Of a stretch of 17,323 nucleotides of DNA, positions 6,372 to 12,930 are shown one piece after another (positions within the stretch are counted from its first letter, which is position 1; every line of letters starts with the position of its first letter). Origin of the DNA: a bacterium UBP18_UBA7526. Lineage in GTDB: Bacteria > UBP18 > UBA7526. Location of the stretch: contig DLMW01000088.1 in assembly GCA_002478245.1 (NCBI GenBank), positions 1 to 17,323 on the forward strand. Reading direction: 5' to 3'. The notes under the pieces were generated by a model, which was given only the letters and a program-made list of their open reading frames with translations, was not told the origin of the DNA and made no database searches. Made by a program: the position numbers and the translations under genes.

Positions 6372-6456
6372 CCTCACTTCCTGCGGAGTAAGAGAGTAGC
6401 GAAGTAGGAAAGTATTTCTTGGTTTCGTCTCTTTCCGCCCCTACTCTTCTACTCTA
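6372..6456 (-). repeat. Trp-junction repeat, copy 2 (hisI/trpD gap), long hairpin
   Basis: This is the fullest copy of the junction repeat. It starts directly after the hisI stop. Its arms AGAGTAGCGAAGTAGG (plus 6393-6408) and CCTACTCTTCTACTCT (6440-6455) are inverted repeats matching at 13 of 16 positions: 7 paired, 3 unpaired, 6 paired. The loop contains AAGAAATACTTTC as in copy 1. The end, GAAGTGAGGTAGAG, lies outside the hairpin and serves as the trpD ribosome-binding site. Confidence 0.65.
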
Positions 6457-6891
6457 TTACTTTTTGTGTCGCTTTAAGGCTTCATAGGTCTTCTCTATAG
6501 TCTCTTTCGGGCCATAGACCTTGCCCGGCTCAAAGACCTTCTTCCCAATTATTCTTACCTCTCCTTCCTTCTTCATCTGGCGATAGAAGCAGGACCAGTA
6601 TCCCCTGTGGCAGGCACCCCTTACCTGGCGCACCTTAATCAAAAGGGTATCGGCATCGCAGTCAAAGTAGATATCCTCTACTTGCTGGTAGTTTCCTGAC
6701 TCCTCTCCTTTTAGCCAGAGCTTCTCCCTCGACCGACTCCAGAAGTGGGTCTTTCCCGTCTCCAGGGTCATGAGGAAGGCCTCCTTATTCATGTAGGCAA
6801 GCATCAAGACCTCGTTGGTATCAATATCCTGAATGATGACCGGGATGAGACCCTTCTCATCGAACTTCAATCTCTTAAGTAGTCTCTTCAT
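6457..6891 (-). CDS. hisI: Phosphoribosyl-AMP cyclohydrolase HisI (monofunctional)
   Basis: Opens the adenine ring of phosphoribosyl-AMP, the third step of histidine synthesis; a zinc- and magnesium-dependent cytoplasmic enzyme. The 144 residues cover only the cyclohydrolase domain; the HisE pyrophosphohydrolase domain fused in enterobacteria is absent. NEVLMLAYMN (26-35) and THFWSRSREKLWLKGEESGN (48-67) are family signatures; DCDADTLL (77-84) carries the Mg ligands and GACHRGYWSCFYR (92-104) the zinc-binding Cys94 and Cys101. The more usual ACHTG is ACHRG here. The C-terminal 40 residues (FEPGKVYGPKETIEKTYEALK) form a short extension. ATG at 6891; TAAGGGGTGAATTC upstream is only a moderate ribosome-binding site. 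hisA lies 70 nt upstream. Confidence 0.95.
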   Translation of the reverse strand: MKRLLKRLKFDEKGLIPVIIQDIDTNEVLMLAYMNKEAFLMTLETGKTHFWSRSREKLWLKGEESGNYQQVEDIYFDCDADTLLIKVRQVRGACHRGYWSCFYRQMKKEGEVRIIGKKVFEPGKVYGPKETIEKTYEALKRHKK

Positions 6892-6961
6892 AATCTGAAT
6901 TCACCCCTTACTTCAAGATCCCTCACTAATCCACTTAATTTATTCCACACTTTCCTGTCTT

Positions 6962-7687
6962 CTACCGATTACCTATTTCAAGGGCTTCTTCCAGGTTTAT
7001 CCTGCCCGTATAGAGAGCCTTGCCAATAATAATACCAGATAATCCTCTCTTTTCTAAGGGCTTTAATTTTTTTATATCCTCTAAAGAAGAGATTCCACCA
7101 GAGACTATCAAAGGGATGTCTACTGCTTTTAACATCCTCTTAATCTGGGAGATATTCGGTCCTCTTAAGGTTCCATCCCTCTTTATATCAGTAAAGATGA
7201 TATTTCTTACTCCCAATCTCTCCATCTCCTTTGCCAAGATGGGAGCGGTCTTCCTGGTCCCCTTCTCCCATCCCCGGACTCTAACCTTTAGATTGGAGGC
7301 ATCGATAGAAACCATTACTCTTTCCCCAAACTTCTTTACTGCCTTCTCCACGAATACCGGTTGGGAGATGGCGCTGGTCCCTAAGATCACATATTCTACA
7401 CCACAGTTCAGAACCTCTTCAATGGTCTTTAGGTTTCTTACTCCGCCTCCGAACTGAATAGGTATCTTAACGCTTTTAGCGATTCTTCTGACTACTTCTA
7501 GGTTCCGGGGTTCTCCTTCAAAGGCCCCATCTAAGTCAACGATATGGAGCCTCTTGGCTCCTTTCAGTTCCCAGAGTTCCGCTACGGCAAGAGGCTCTTT
7601 AGAATAGACCTCTTCAGAGGATAGTCTGCCCTCTCTTAATCTCACGCACCTTCCCTCAATGAGATCGATGGCCGGGATGATGAGCAT
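6962..7687 (-). CDS. hisA: ProFAR isomerase HisA
   Basis: Isomerises ProFAR to PRFAR, the fourth step of histidine synthesis, by an Amadori rearrangement on a TIM barrel. The 241 residues have the two-fold pattern typical of the family. PAIDLIEGRCVRL (5-17) holds catalytic Asp8; HIVDLDGA (48-55), QFGGGVR (78-84), SIDA with Asp129, RGWEKGT, FTDIKRDGT and VSGGISS are the phosphate-binding and catalytic loops. The ATG at 7687 abuts the TAA of hisB with no gap, indicating coupled translation. Because trpF is also present, this need not be the bifunctional PriA type. Confidence 0.96.
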   Translation of the reverse strand: MLIIPAIDLIEGRCVRLREGRLSSEEVYSKEPLAVAELWELKGAKRLHIVDLDGAFEGEPRNLEVVRRIAKSVKIPIQFGGGVRNLKTIEEVLNCGVEYVILGTSAISQPVFVEKAVKKFGERVMVSIDASNLKVRVRGWEKGTRKTAPILAKEMERLGVRNIIFTDIKRDGTLRGPNISQIKRMLKAVDIPLIVSGGISSLEDIKKLKPLEKRGLSGIIIGKALYTGRINLEEALEIGNR

Positions 7688-8281
7688 TTAGAGTCTGCCC
7701 TTCGTGGAGGGAACCCTTTCAAGCCTTTCGTCTATCTTCGTTGCCTGGTCCAGGGCCCTCCCAAATCCTTTGAAGAGGGCCTCTGCGATGTGGTGGTTAT
7801 TCTTTCCATAAGAGAGATTAAGATGTAGGGTAATGCCCGAATTTACGGTTACTGCTCTGAAGAACTCCTCTAGTAGGCTATAGTCAAACTCCCTCTCTAT
7901 CCTCTTCTTGGAGAAGACGACATTGAAGGCCAGATAGGGCCGGCCACTAACATCCAAAGAGACAGAGGCCAGGGCCTCATCCATGGGTAGAGTTATGCTT
8001 CCATATCTCCTGAACCCCTTCTTATCTCCCAGGGCCTTCTTTAGCGCCTTCCCTAAAGAGATGCCGATATCCTCTATGAGATGATGCTGATCGACCTTCA
8101 GGTCTCCCTTTGCCCTTATCTCCAGATCGAAGAGTCCATGCTGGGCGAAGAGTTCCAGCATGTGATCTAAAAATCCAATCCCGGTCTCTACCTTATACTT
8201 CCCCTCGCCATCGAGATTGAGTTTTAACTCGACCTCTGTCTCTTTCGTCTTCCTCTTTATCTCGGCCATTCTCTTGGCCAT
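7688..8281 (-). CDS. hisB: Imidazoleglycerol-phosphate dehydratase HisB
   Basis: Dehydrates imidazole glycerol phosphate to imidazole acetol phosphate, a manganese-dependent step of histidine synthesis. The 197 residues match the monofunctional dehydratase; the histidinol phosphatase domain of enterobacterial HisB is absent. Metal ligands lie in two repeats: FLDHML with His40 and DQHHLIED (64-71), then the second half NNHHIAEALFKGFGRAL with His163-His164 and Glu167. PSTKGRL forms the usual C-terminal end. I chose ATG at 8281 because GGAGG sits 7 nt upstream and the domain starts here (AEIKRKTKETE); the frame extends to 8344 but that part overlaps hisD. It begins 1 nt after the hisD stop and ends directly at the hisA start. 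Confidence 0.96.
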   Translation of the reverse strand: MAKRMAEIKRKTKETEVELKLNLDGEGKYKVETGIGFLDHMLELFAQHGLFDLEIRAKGDLKVDQHHLIEDIGISLGKALKKALGDKKGFRRYGSITLPMDEALASVSLDVSGRPYLAFNVVFSKKRIEREFDYSLLEEFFRAVTVNSGITLHLNLSYGKNNHHIAEALFKGFGRALDQATKIDERLERVPSTKGRL

Positions 8282-8282
8282 T

Positions 8283-9578
8283 TTATTTCCTCCTTCTAAC
8301 TTCAATGGCCCGGGCGTGACCCTCCAAGCCTTCTCTTCGGGCAAGCTCTATGATCCCTTTCGCTTCTTCCTTTAGCGCTTCTTTAGAGTAAGAGATAATA
8401 TGGGAAGACCTCATAAAGTCCCTCACAGACAGAGGGGAAGAGAACCTTGCTGTCCCACTGGTGGGTAGGATGTGATTCGGTCCCGCGATGTAATCTCCCA
8501 CTGACTCACTGGAATAAGAACCCAAGAATAGAGCGCCAGCATTCTTAATCTTCTTCGCTACCTTCCTTGGATTCCCGGTCATAATCTCTAGGTGCTCTGG
8601 TGCCATCTCATTCGCGAGATCAACCGCTTCCTTCAAATCTTTGGTGACGATTAAGGCTCCATTTTTCTTTAAGGAGATGTTAATTATTTCTCTTCTTCCT
8701 AAAGATTTCACCTGTTCTTTAATCTCTTGCTCTACTCTTTGGGCTAATCTCAAAGAGGTAGTAATGAGAAACGGCCAGGATAGTCTATCATGTTCTGCTT
8801 GGGCGATTAAGTCACTAGCAATAAAAGAAGGAAGGGCGCTCTCATCGGCTAGGATTAATATCTCGCTTGGACCAGCGAGCATATCGATGTCTACCTCACC
8901 ACAGACTAACTTCTTTGCCAAGGTCACATAGATATTCCCCGGCCCAACGATCTTGTCCACCTTGGAAATGGTCTGGGTGCCATAGGCTAAGGCAGCGATG
9001 GCCTGAGCTCCTCCCACTTTATAGATCTCTTCTATTCCCACTAAATCGCAAGCTACTAAAATATAGGGGCTCAATCCCCCATCCTTTTGGGGTGGAGAGA
9101 CCATGATAATCTCTTTTACCCCTGCTATCTTAGCCGGGATGCCAGCCATCAGGATAGTTGAGGGATAAGAGGCCCCTCCTCCTGGAATATAAATCCCCAC
9201 CCTCTCTACGGGGAGGAATCTTTCCTCTAAGTTAACCCCCTTTCGCGGACTAATCTTAAAGGATTGAGGCAACTGCTTTTCATGATACTTCCTAATATTC
9301 TGATAGGCCTTCTTTAATGCCTTTATAAAATCTCTATCTACCAATCCCCTTGCCTTTCCAATCTCTCTTCTGGTGACTCTCAATCTCTTAGAAGAAAGGA
9401 AGACCCCATCAAACTTTTTAGTATATCTTAAGAGGGCTCTATCACCATTCTTTCGTACATCTTCAATGATTCCTTTGACCTTATTCTCCAATCTCTTATC
9501 TTCCAGAAGGTTCCTGCGGTTCAGTATCCTTCTAATCCTTTTCTCGGCCTCCCTGGTACCAGTCCTTAAAACCTTCAT
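8283..9578 (-). CDS. hisD: Histidinol dehydrogenase HisD
   Basis: Performs the last two oxidations, L-histidinol to histidinal to histidine, with NAD and zinc. The 431 residues match the family. GIYIPGGGASYPST (128-141) and the following AGIPAKIAGVKEI belong to the NAD domain; VGPGNIYVTLAKK (211-223) and IDMLAGPSE (231-239) follow. QAEHD (260-264) provides the zinc ligands Gln and His; NEMAPEHLEI (323-332) has catalytic Glu328 and His329; Asp362 in VGDYIAGPNHILPTSGTARF and His near the C-terminus (EGLEGHARA) complete the site. The start is ATG at 9578 with GAGGGAAAG directly before it. It is the first his gene of the array, 61 nt after murA. Confidence 0.97.
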   Translation of the reverse strand: MKVLRTGTREAEKRIRRILNRRNLLEDKRLENKVKGIIEDVRKNGDRALLRYTKKFDGVFLSSKRLRVTRREIGKARGLVDRDFIKALKKAYQNIRKYHEKQLPQSFKISPRKGVNLEERFLPVERVGIYIPGGGASYPSTILMAGIPAKIAGVKEIIMVSPPQKDGGLSPYILVACDLVGIEEIYKVGGAQAIAALAYGTQTISKVDKIVGPGNIYVTLAKKLVCGEVDIDMLAGPSEILILADESALPSFIASDLIAQAEHDRLSWPFLITTSLRLAQRVEQEIKEQVKSLGRREIINISLKKNGALIVTKDLKEAVDLANEMAPEHLEIMTGNPRKVAKKIKNAGALFLGSYSSESVGDYIAGPNHILPTSGTARFSSPLSVRDFMRSSHIISYSKEALKEEAKGIIELARREGLEGHARAIEVRRRK

Positions 9579-9613
9579 CTTTCCCTCGTTAATACCGGGA
9601 AGTAACAGTCGTT

Positions 9614-9628
9614 TCCGTCTCAGACGGA
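9614..9628. promoter_or_regulatory. 15-bp palindrome in the murA/hisD gap
   Basis: TCCGTCTCAGACGGA is a perfect inverted repeat with 7-bp arms around one base, about 36 bp upstream of the hisD start. As RNA it forms at best a 6-bp stem with a 3-nt loop and has no U run, so it is not a typical terminator. It could be a repressor operator for the his genes or a processing hairpin; there is no direct support for either. Confidence 0.3.
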
Positions 9629-9639
9629 TTCCATGTTCA

Positions 9640-10890
9640 TTACTTTATTCTTTCTATTCTTGCTCCTAAATGGGAGAGTTTCTCCTCAATCCTCTCGTAT
9701 CCCCGATCCAGGTGATAGATTCTAGAGATCTCTGTCTCTCCTTTGGCGACTAAACCAGCTAAGACAAGGGCGGCCGAGGCCCTCAGGTCAGTGGCCATAA
9801 CCGGTGCCCCGCTCAAGGACTTCACTCCCTTTACCACGGCGCTCGCTCCCTCAATCTTAATATCTGCTCCCATCCTTAAAAGTTCCGAAACGTGCATAAA
9901 CCTATTCTCAAATACTGTCTCAGTGATAATGCTTATTCCGGGAGTAATACTCATCAGAGCCATGAACTGGGCCTGCATGTCTGTGGGAAAACCGGGATAG
10001 GGCATGGTCTTGACATCGACAGATTTAATCCTCCTTCTTGCTTTCACTCTAATCGCTCCCTCCTTACCCTCAATCTCTACCCCTGCCTCATGGAGTTTGG
10101 TAACCAGGGATTCCAGATGATCGAGTCTGGCGCCCTCTAAGGTAACATCCCCCCTGGTAATGGCAGAGGCAACCATATAGGTCCCGGCCTCAATCCTATC
10201 CGGAATGATGGAGTAGTTTGTTCCTTTGAGCTCCTTTACTCCAATAATCTCTATGGTATCCGTCCCCGCTCCCACAACCCTTGCCCCCATCCTGTTCAAA
10301 AAATTTGCCAGATCCACAATCTCTGGCTCCTTGGCTGCATTCTCTATGGTTGTCTTCCCCTTAGCTAGGGTAGCAGCCATCATGAGGTTCTCCGTTGCTC
10401 CCACAGAGGGGAAGTCTAAGTAGATCTCAGCGCCAATTAGTCTATCCCTCTTCACCTGAGCATAGCCGCCCCCCATGCTCACCTCTGCCCCCAAATCTTC
10501 AAAGCCTCTCAGATGGAGGTCTATGGGACGGGAACCGATGGCACAGCCTCCAGGGAGAGAGACCCTGGCTCGCCCCAATTTGGCCAATAATGGGCCGAAG
10601 ACTAAGAAAGAAGCCCTCATGGTCTTCACCAGACTATAGGGAGCAAGAAAGCGATCTGCCTTGGTGGTATCGATCCTTAAGGTTCCTTCTCCAAACTCTA
10701 CCTCGGCCCCTAAAGTTCCCAACACCCGGACCATGGTAGTAACATCCCTGAGGTGGGGGATACTCGATAGCGTCGTTACTCCATTGGTTAATAGGGTAGC
10801 GGCCATGATAGGGAGGGCGGCATTCTTGGAACCGCTTATTCTTACTCTACCCTTTAGCCTCTCCCCACCAGTGATGACGATCCTTTCCAT
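9640..10890 (-). CDS. murA: UDP-N-acetylglucosamine 1-carboxyvinyltransferase MurA
   Basis: Transfers enolpyruvate from PEP to UDP-GlcNAc, the first committed step of peptidoglycan synthesis. The 416 residues have the double inside-out barrel pattern. GSKNAALP (20-27) carries Lys22 and Asn23, which bind substrate; the catalytic loop LPGGCAIGSRPIDLH (112-126) has Cys116, the residue attacked by fosfomycin, so a sensitive-type enzyme is expected. FPTDMQAQFMAL contains the catalytic Asp; TETVFENRFMHV and ATDLRASAALVLAGL are late signatures, and the end YHLDRGYERIEEKL is typical. The start is ATG at 10890 with AAGGA 7 nt upstream. It implies a peptidoglycan-making cell. It follows prmC after a 100-nt gap that contains a palindromic repeat. 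Confidence 0.98.
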   Translation of the reverse strand: MERIVITGGERLKGRVRISGSKNAALPIMAATLLTNGVTTLSSIPHLRDVTTMVRVLGTLGAEVEFGEGTLRIDTTKADRFLAPYSLVKTMRASFLVFGPLLAKLGRARVSLPGGCAIGSRPIDLHLRGFEDLGAEVSMGGGYAQVKRDRLIGAEIYLDFPSVGATENLMMAATLAKGKTTIENAAKEPEIVDLANFLNRMGARVVGAGTDTIEIIGVKELKGTNYSIIPDRIEAGTYMVASAITRGDVTLEGARLDHLESLVTKLHEAGVEIEGKEGAIRVKARRRIKSVDVKTMPYPGFPTDMQAQFMALMSITPGISIITETVFENRFMHVSELLRMGADIKIEGASAVVKGVKSLSGAPVMATDLRASAALVLAGLVAKGETEISRIYHLDRGYERIEEKLSHLGARIERIK

Positions 10891-10926
10891 GGTCGTTCCT
10901 TATAATCTGTAGGCTGTGTTACCTAA

Positions 10927-10980
10927 GGTTAACGGTTTACCCGTCCCTCACTTTGTTTATCGCTGTTTACCGTAAACCAG
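10927..10980. repeat. GTTTAC-type palindromic repeat in the prmC/murA gap
   Basis: The plus strand carries GGTTAACGGTTTACC (10927-10941) and, 21 bp on, CTGTTTACCGTAAACCAG (10963-10980). The second is palindromic around one base; the two ends are inverted relative to each other at 11 of 14 positions, so the whole 51-54 bp unit can fold. It occupies about half of the 100-nt gap between prmC and murA. The same ends bound the insert in prmC and the element at 13811-13904. Confidence 0.65.
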
Positions 10981-10990
10981 TTGTCATCGA

Positions 10991-11866
10991 TCACTTAAGG
11001 GAGGTGATTACGCGTTCTATTCCAGAGTAATCCTTAATAATTTCTATAGAGAGAAACTCTTTAGTCTTCTCAATCATTTCCTTTACTTTAGGGGCTTGGC
11101 CTATTCCCATTTCCAGGATTAAGTAGCCTCGTGACTTTAAATACTCCACTGCTCCTTCTATTATCCTTCTATAGAAGGAGAGCCCATCCCCTCCCCCATC
11201 TAGGGCGATGCCCGGTTCATAATTCGCTACTTCAGGCATTAAGGAGTTGATCTGGCTTCTTATGAGATAAGGAGGATTAGAGACTAAAAAGTCTATCTTC
11301 CCTTCGAGACGGCGATCTTCTAAGGGAGAGAAGAGGTCCCCTTCTAAAAAGGTAATCCTATCTATTACCCTATGCCTCTGAGCATTCTCCTTCGCTACCT
11401 CTAAGGCCTTCTTAGAGATCTCTGTAGCATATATCCTGGAAAAAGGGATGTATCTTGCCAAGGTGATAGCGATATTCCCACAGCCCGTCCCTAAATCCAC
11501 AACATTGATTAATCGTTGAGCGGTGCGTCTTACTTGCCCCGCTTTTGACCGTTTACCGTAAACAATATTTAAGACCGCATCTACGATAAACTCTGTCTCT
11601 GGGCGGGGGATGAAGGTATCTGGAGTAACCCGGAACTCTAAGGAATAGAACTCCTTGGCTCCTGTAATGTAGGCTAAAGGTAAACGTTTCTTCCTCTTCT
11701 CTATCGCCTCTTCCAAGAGATTCAGTTCATAACGGGTTAAAGGGCGGTCGGGATTCAAGTAAATATCCCTTCTCTCAAGGCCTAGGCAAGACTTGAGGAG
11801 GACCTCGGCTTCTAAAAAATTCCCCAGGTCATGATTAGTTTGATAGAGTACATCTCTTAGTCTCAT
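10991..11866 (-). CDS. prmC: Release factor glutamine methyltransferase PrmC
   Basis: Methylates the glutamine of the GGQ motif in release factors using S-adenosylmethionine, which raises termination efficiency; its substrate RF1 is encoded immediately upstream. The 291 residues include an N-terminal RF-binding helical domain (to about 80, with RPLAY-like RLPLAYITGAKEFY), the conserved FIPRPETE (85-92), the SAM loop VVDLGTGCGNIAI (122-134) and the active-site NPPY (197-200) followed by EPGIALDGGGDGLSFYR. The ATG at 11866 overlaps the prfA stop in an ATGA arrangement, indicating coupling. Residues 102-120 are an extra stretch between the arm and the SAM loop, encoded by a palindromic repeat element; the family normally has only a few residues here. 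As the stretch is before the first strand, activity is probably retained. Confidence 0.96.
   Translation of the reverse strand: MRLRDVLYQTNHDLGNFLEAEVLLKSCLGLERRDIYLNPDRPLTRYELNLLEEAIEKRKKRLPLAYITGAKEFYSLEFRVTPDTFIPRPETEFIVDAVLNIVYGKRSKAGQVRRTAQRLINVVDLGTGCGNIAITLARYIPFSRIYATEISKKALEVAKENAQRHRVIDRITFLEGDLFSPLEDRRLEGKIDFLVSNPPYLIRSQINSLMPEVANYEPGIALDGGGDGLSFYRRIIEGAVEYLKSRGYLILEMGIGQAPKVKEMIEKTKEFLSIEIIKDYSGIERVITSLK
11507..11563. repeat. Palindromic repeat element inserted in frame in prmC
   Basis: On the minus strand this 57-bp segment starts GTTTACGGTAAACGG (palindrome at plus 11551-11563) and ends CAACGATTAATC, a diverged form of the ACCGTTAACC end of the other copies. It encodes 19 residues (102-120 of PrmC), VYGKRSKAGQVRRTAQRLI, without stop codon or frame change. 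The residues are basic and polar and lie just before the SAM-binding motif. The identity of the left end is less secure than that of the palindrome. Confidence 0.55.
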
Positions 11867-12930
11867 CTCATTCCTTCCAATTTTTTTATTCTATCCTCTG
11901 ATTGTAACCTCTGGATTAGTTCTTCTATCTCTCCTTCTAAGATGGCATCCAATTTATGAAGGGTGAGGTTGATGCGATGGTCGGTTACCCTTCCTTGGGG
12001 AAAGTTATAGGTTCTGATGCGCTCACTCCTATCCCCAGTTCCAATCTGAATCCTTCGCTCCTGGGCCCTCTTCTTTATTCTCTCCTGAGTGAAGTAATCG
12101 AAGAGCCGGGCATAGAGGATCTTTAAGGCCTTGGCCTTATTCTTATGCTGGGACCGCTCATCCTGGCAGGAGGCGACTATCCTGGTAGGAAGGTGGGTAA
12201 CCCTCACGGCAGAGTCGGTGACATTGACGTGCTGTCCTCCCGCACCCGTTGCCCGGAAGGTCTCGATCTTCAAATCCTCTGGCTTAATCTGAACATCTAC
12301 AGGCTCTGCCTCAGGTAGTACAGCTACAGTTGCTGTTGAGGTATGAATCCTCCCTCCGGCCTCAGTGGCCGGCACTCTCTGAACCCGATGGGTCCCGCTC
12401 TCATACTTGAGTCCACTATATACCCTCTCCCCTTCTATAGAGAGGATGATCTCCTTGAAGCCTCCTACCTCCCCCGGATGGGCGCTTAGGATATTTATCT
12501 TCCACCTCTTTCCTTGAGCATACTTGGAATACATGCGGAAGAGGTCTCCGGCAAAGAGACAGGCCTCATTCCCTCCCGCACCCGCCCTTATCTCCATGAT
12601 GGTATTCTTCTCATCGTTGGGATCGGGAGGGATGAGAAGGAGCCTCAGTTCCCCCTCCAGGGCCTCCTTCTCTTTCGCTAACTTATCGAGTTCTGCCTTT
12701 GCTAAGGCCTTGAACTCCAGATCCTTCTCCAAGGTATAGAGTTCCTGGGCTTCGTCCATCTGGCGGATTACTTTCTCGTATTTCTGATATTTTCTTACCA
12801 GGGGCTCTATCTGGGAACGCTCCTTGGCTAAGTTCTGATATCTCATCCGATCAGCGATGATCTCTGGATCGGAGAGGAGTTTGGTGAGCTCCCGGAATCT
12901 TTCTTCAAGATGGGCTAATTTCTCTAACAT
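11863..12930 (-). CDS. prfA: Peptide chain release factor 1 (RF1)
   Basis: Recognises UAA and UAG in the ribosomal A site and triggers release of the finished protein. The 355 residues match RF1. An N-terminal helical domain (to about 100) precedes IRAGAGGNEACLFAGDL; the stop-codon recognition tripeptide is Pro-Ala-Thr (PAT, 187-189, in HRVQRVPATEAGGRIHTS), which marks RF1 rather than the SPF of RF2. The catalytic GGQ is at 231-233 (TGAGGQHVNVTDSAVR), and its Gln is the target of PrmC encoded just downstream. The ATG at 12930 has GAAGGGAAAA upstream and overlaps the DUF1385 gene by 26 nt. All three stop codons occur in the array, with TAG and TAA common, in keeping with an important role for RF1. 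Confidence 0.98.
   Translation of the reverse strand: MLEKLAHLEERFRELTKLLSDPEIIADRMRYQNLAKERSQIEPLVRKYQKYEKVIRQMDEAQELYTLEKDLEFKALAKAELDKLAKEKEALEGELRLLLIPPDPNDEKNTIMEIRAGAGGNEACLFAGDLFRMYSKYAQGKRWKINILSAHPGEVGGFKEIILSIEGERVYSGLKYESGTHRVQRVPATEAGGRIHTSTATVAVLPEAEPVDVQIKPEDLKIETFRATGAGGQHVNVTDSAVRVTHLPTRIVASCQDERSQHKNKAKALKILYARLFDYFTQERIKKRAQERRIQIGTGDRSERIRTYNFPQGRVTDHRINLTLHKLDAILEGEIEELIQRLQSEDRIKKLEGMR

Noticed and set aside
5819..6391. Long plus-strand frames opposite trpD, rho and other genes
   Set aside because: Antisense shadows of well supported minus-strand genes, rich in Ser/Leu/Pro and without motifs.
4403..6456. CRISPR-like array from the repeated trp junctions
   Set aside because: Only three diverged copies, separated by whole genes, with no spacers of regular length.
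8282..8344. Longer start for hisB at 8344
   Set aside because: The added 21 residues overlap the end of hisD and do not match the family; GGAGG is correctly placed only for the ATG at 8281.
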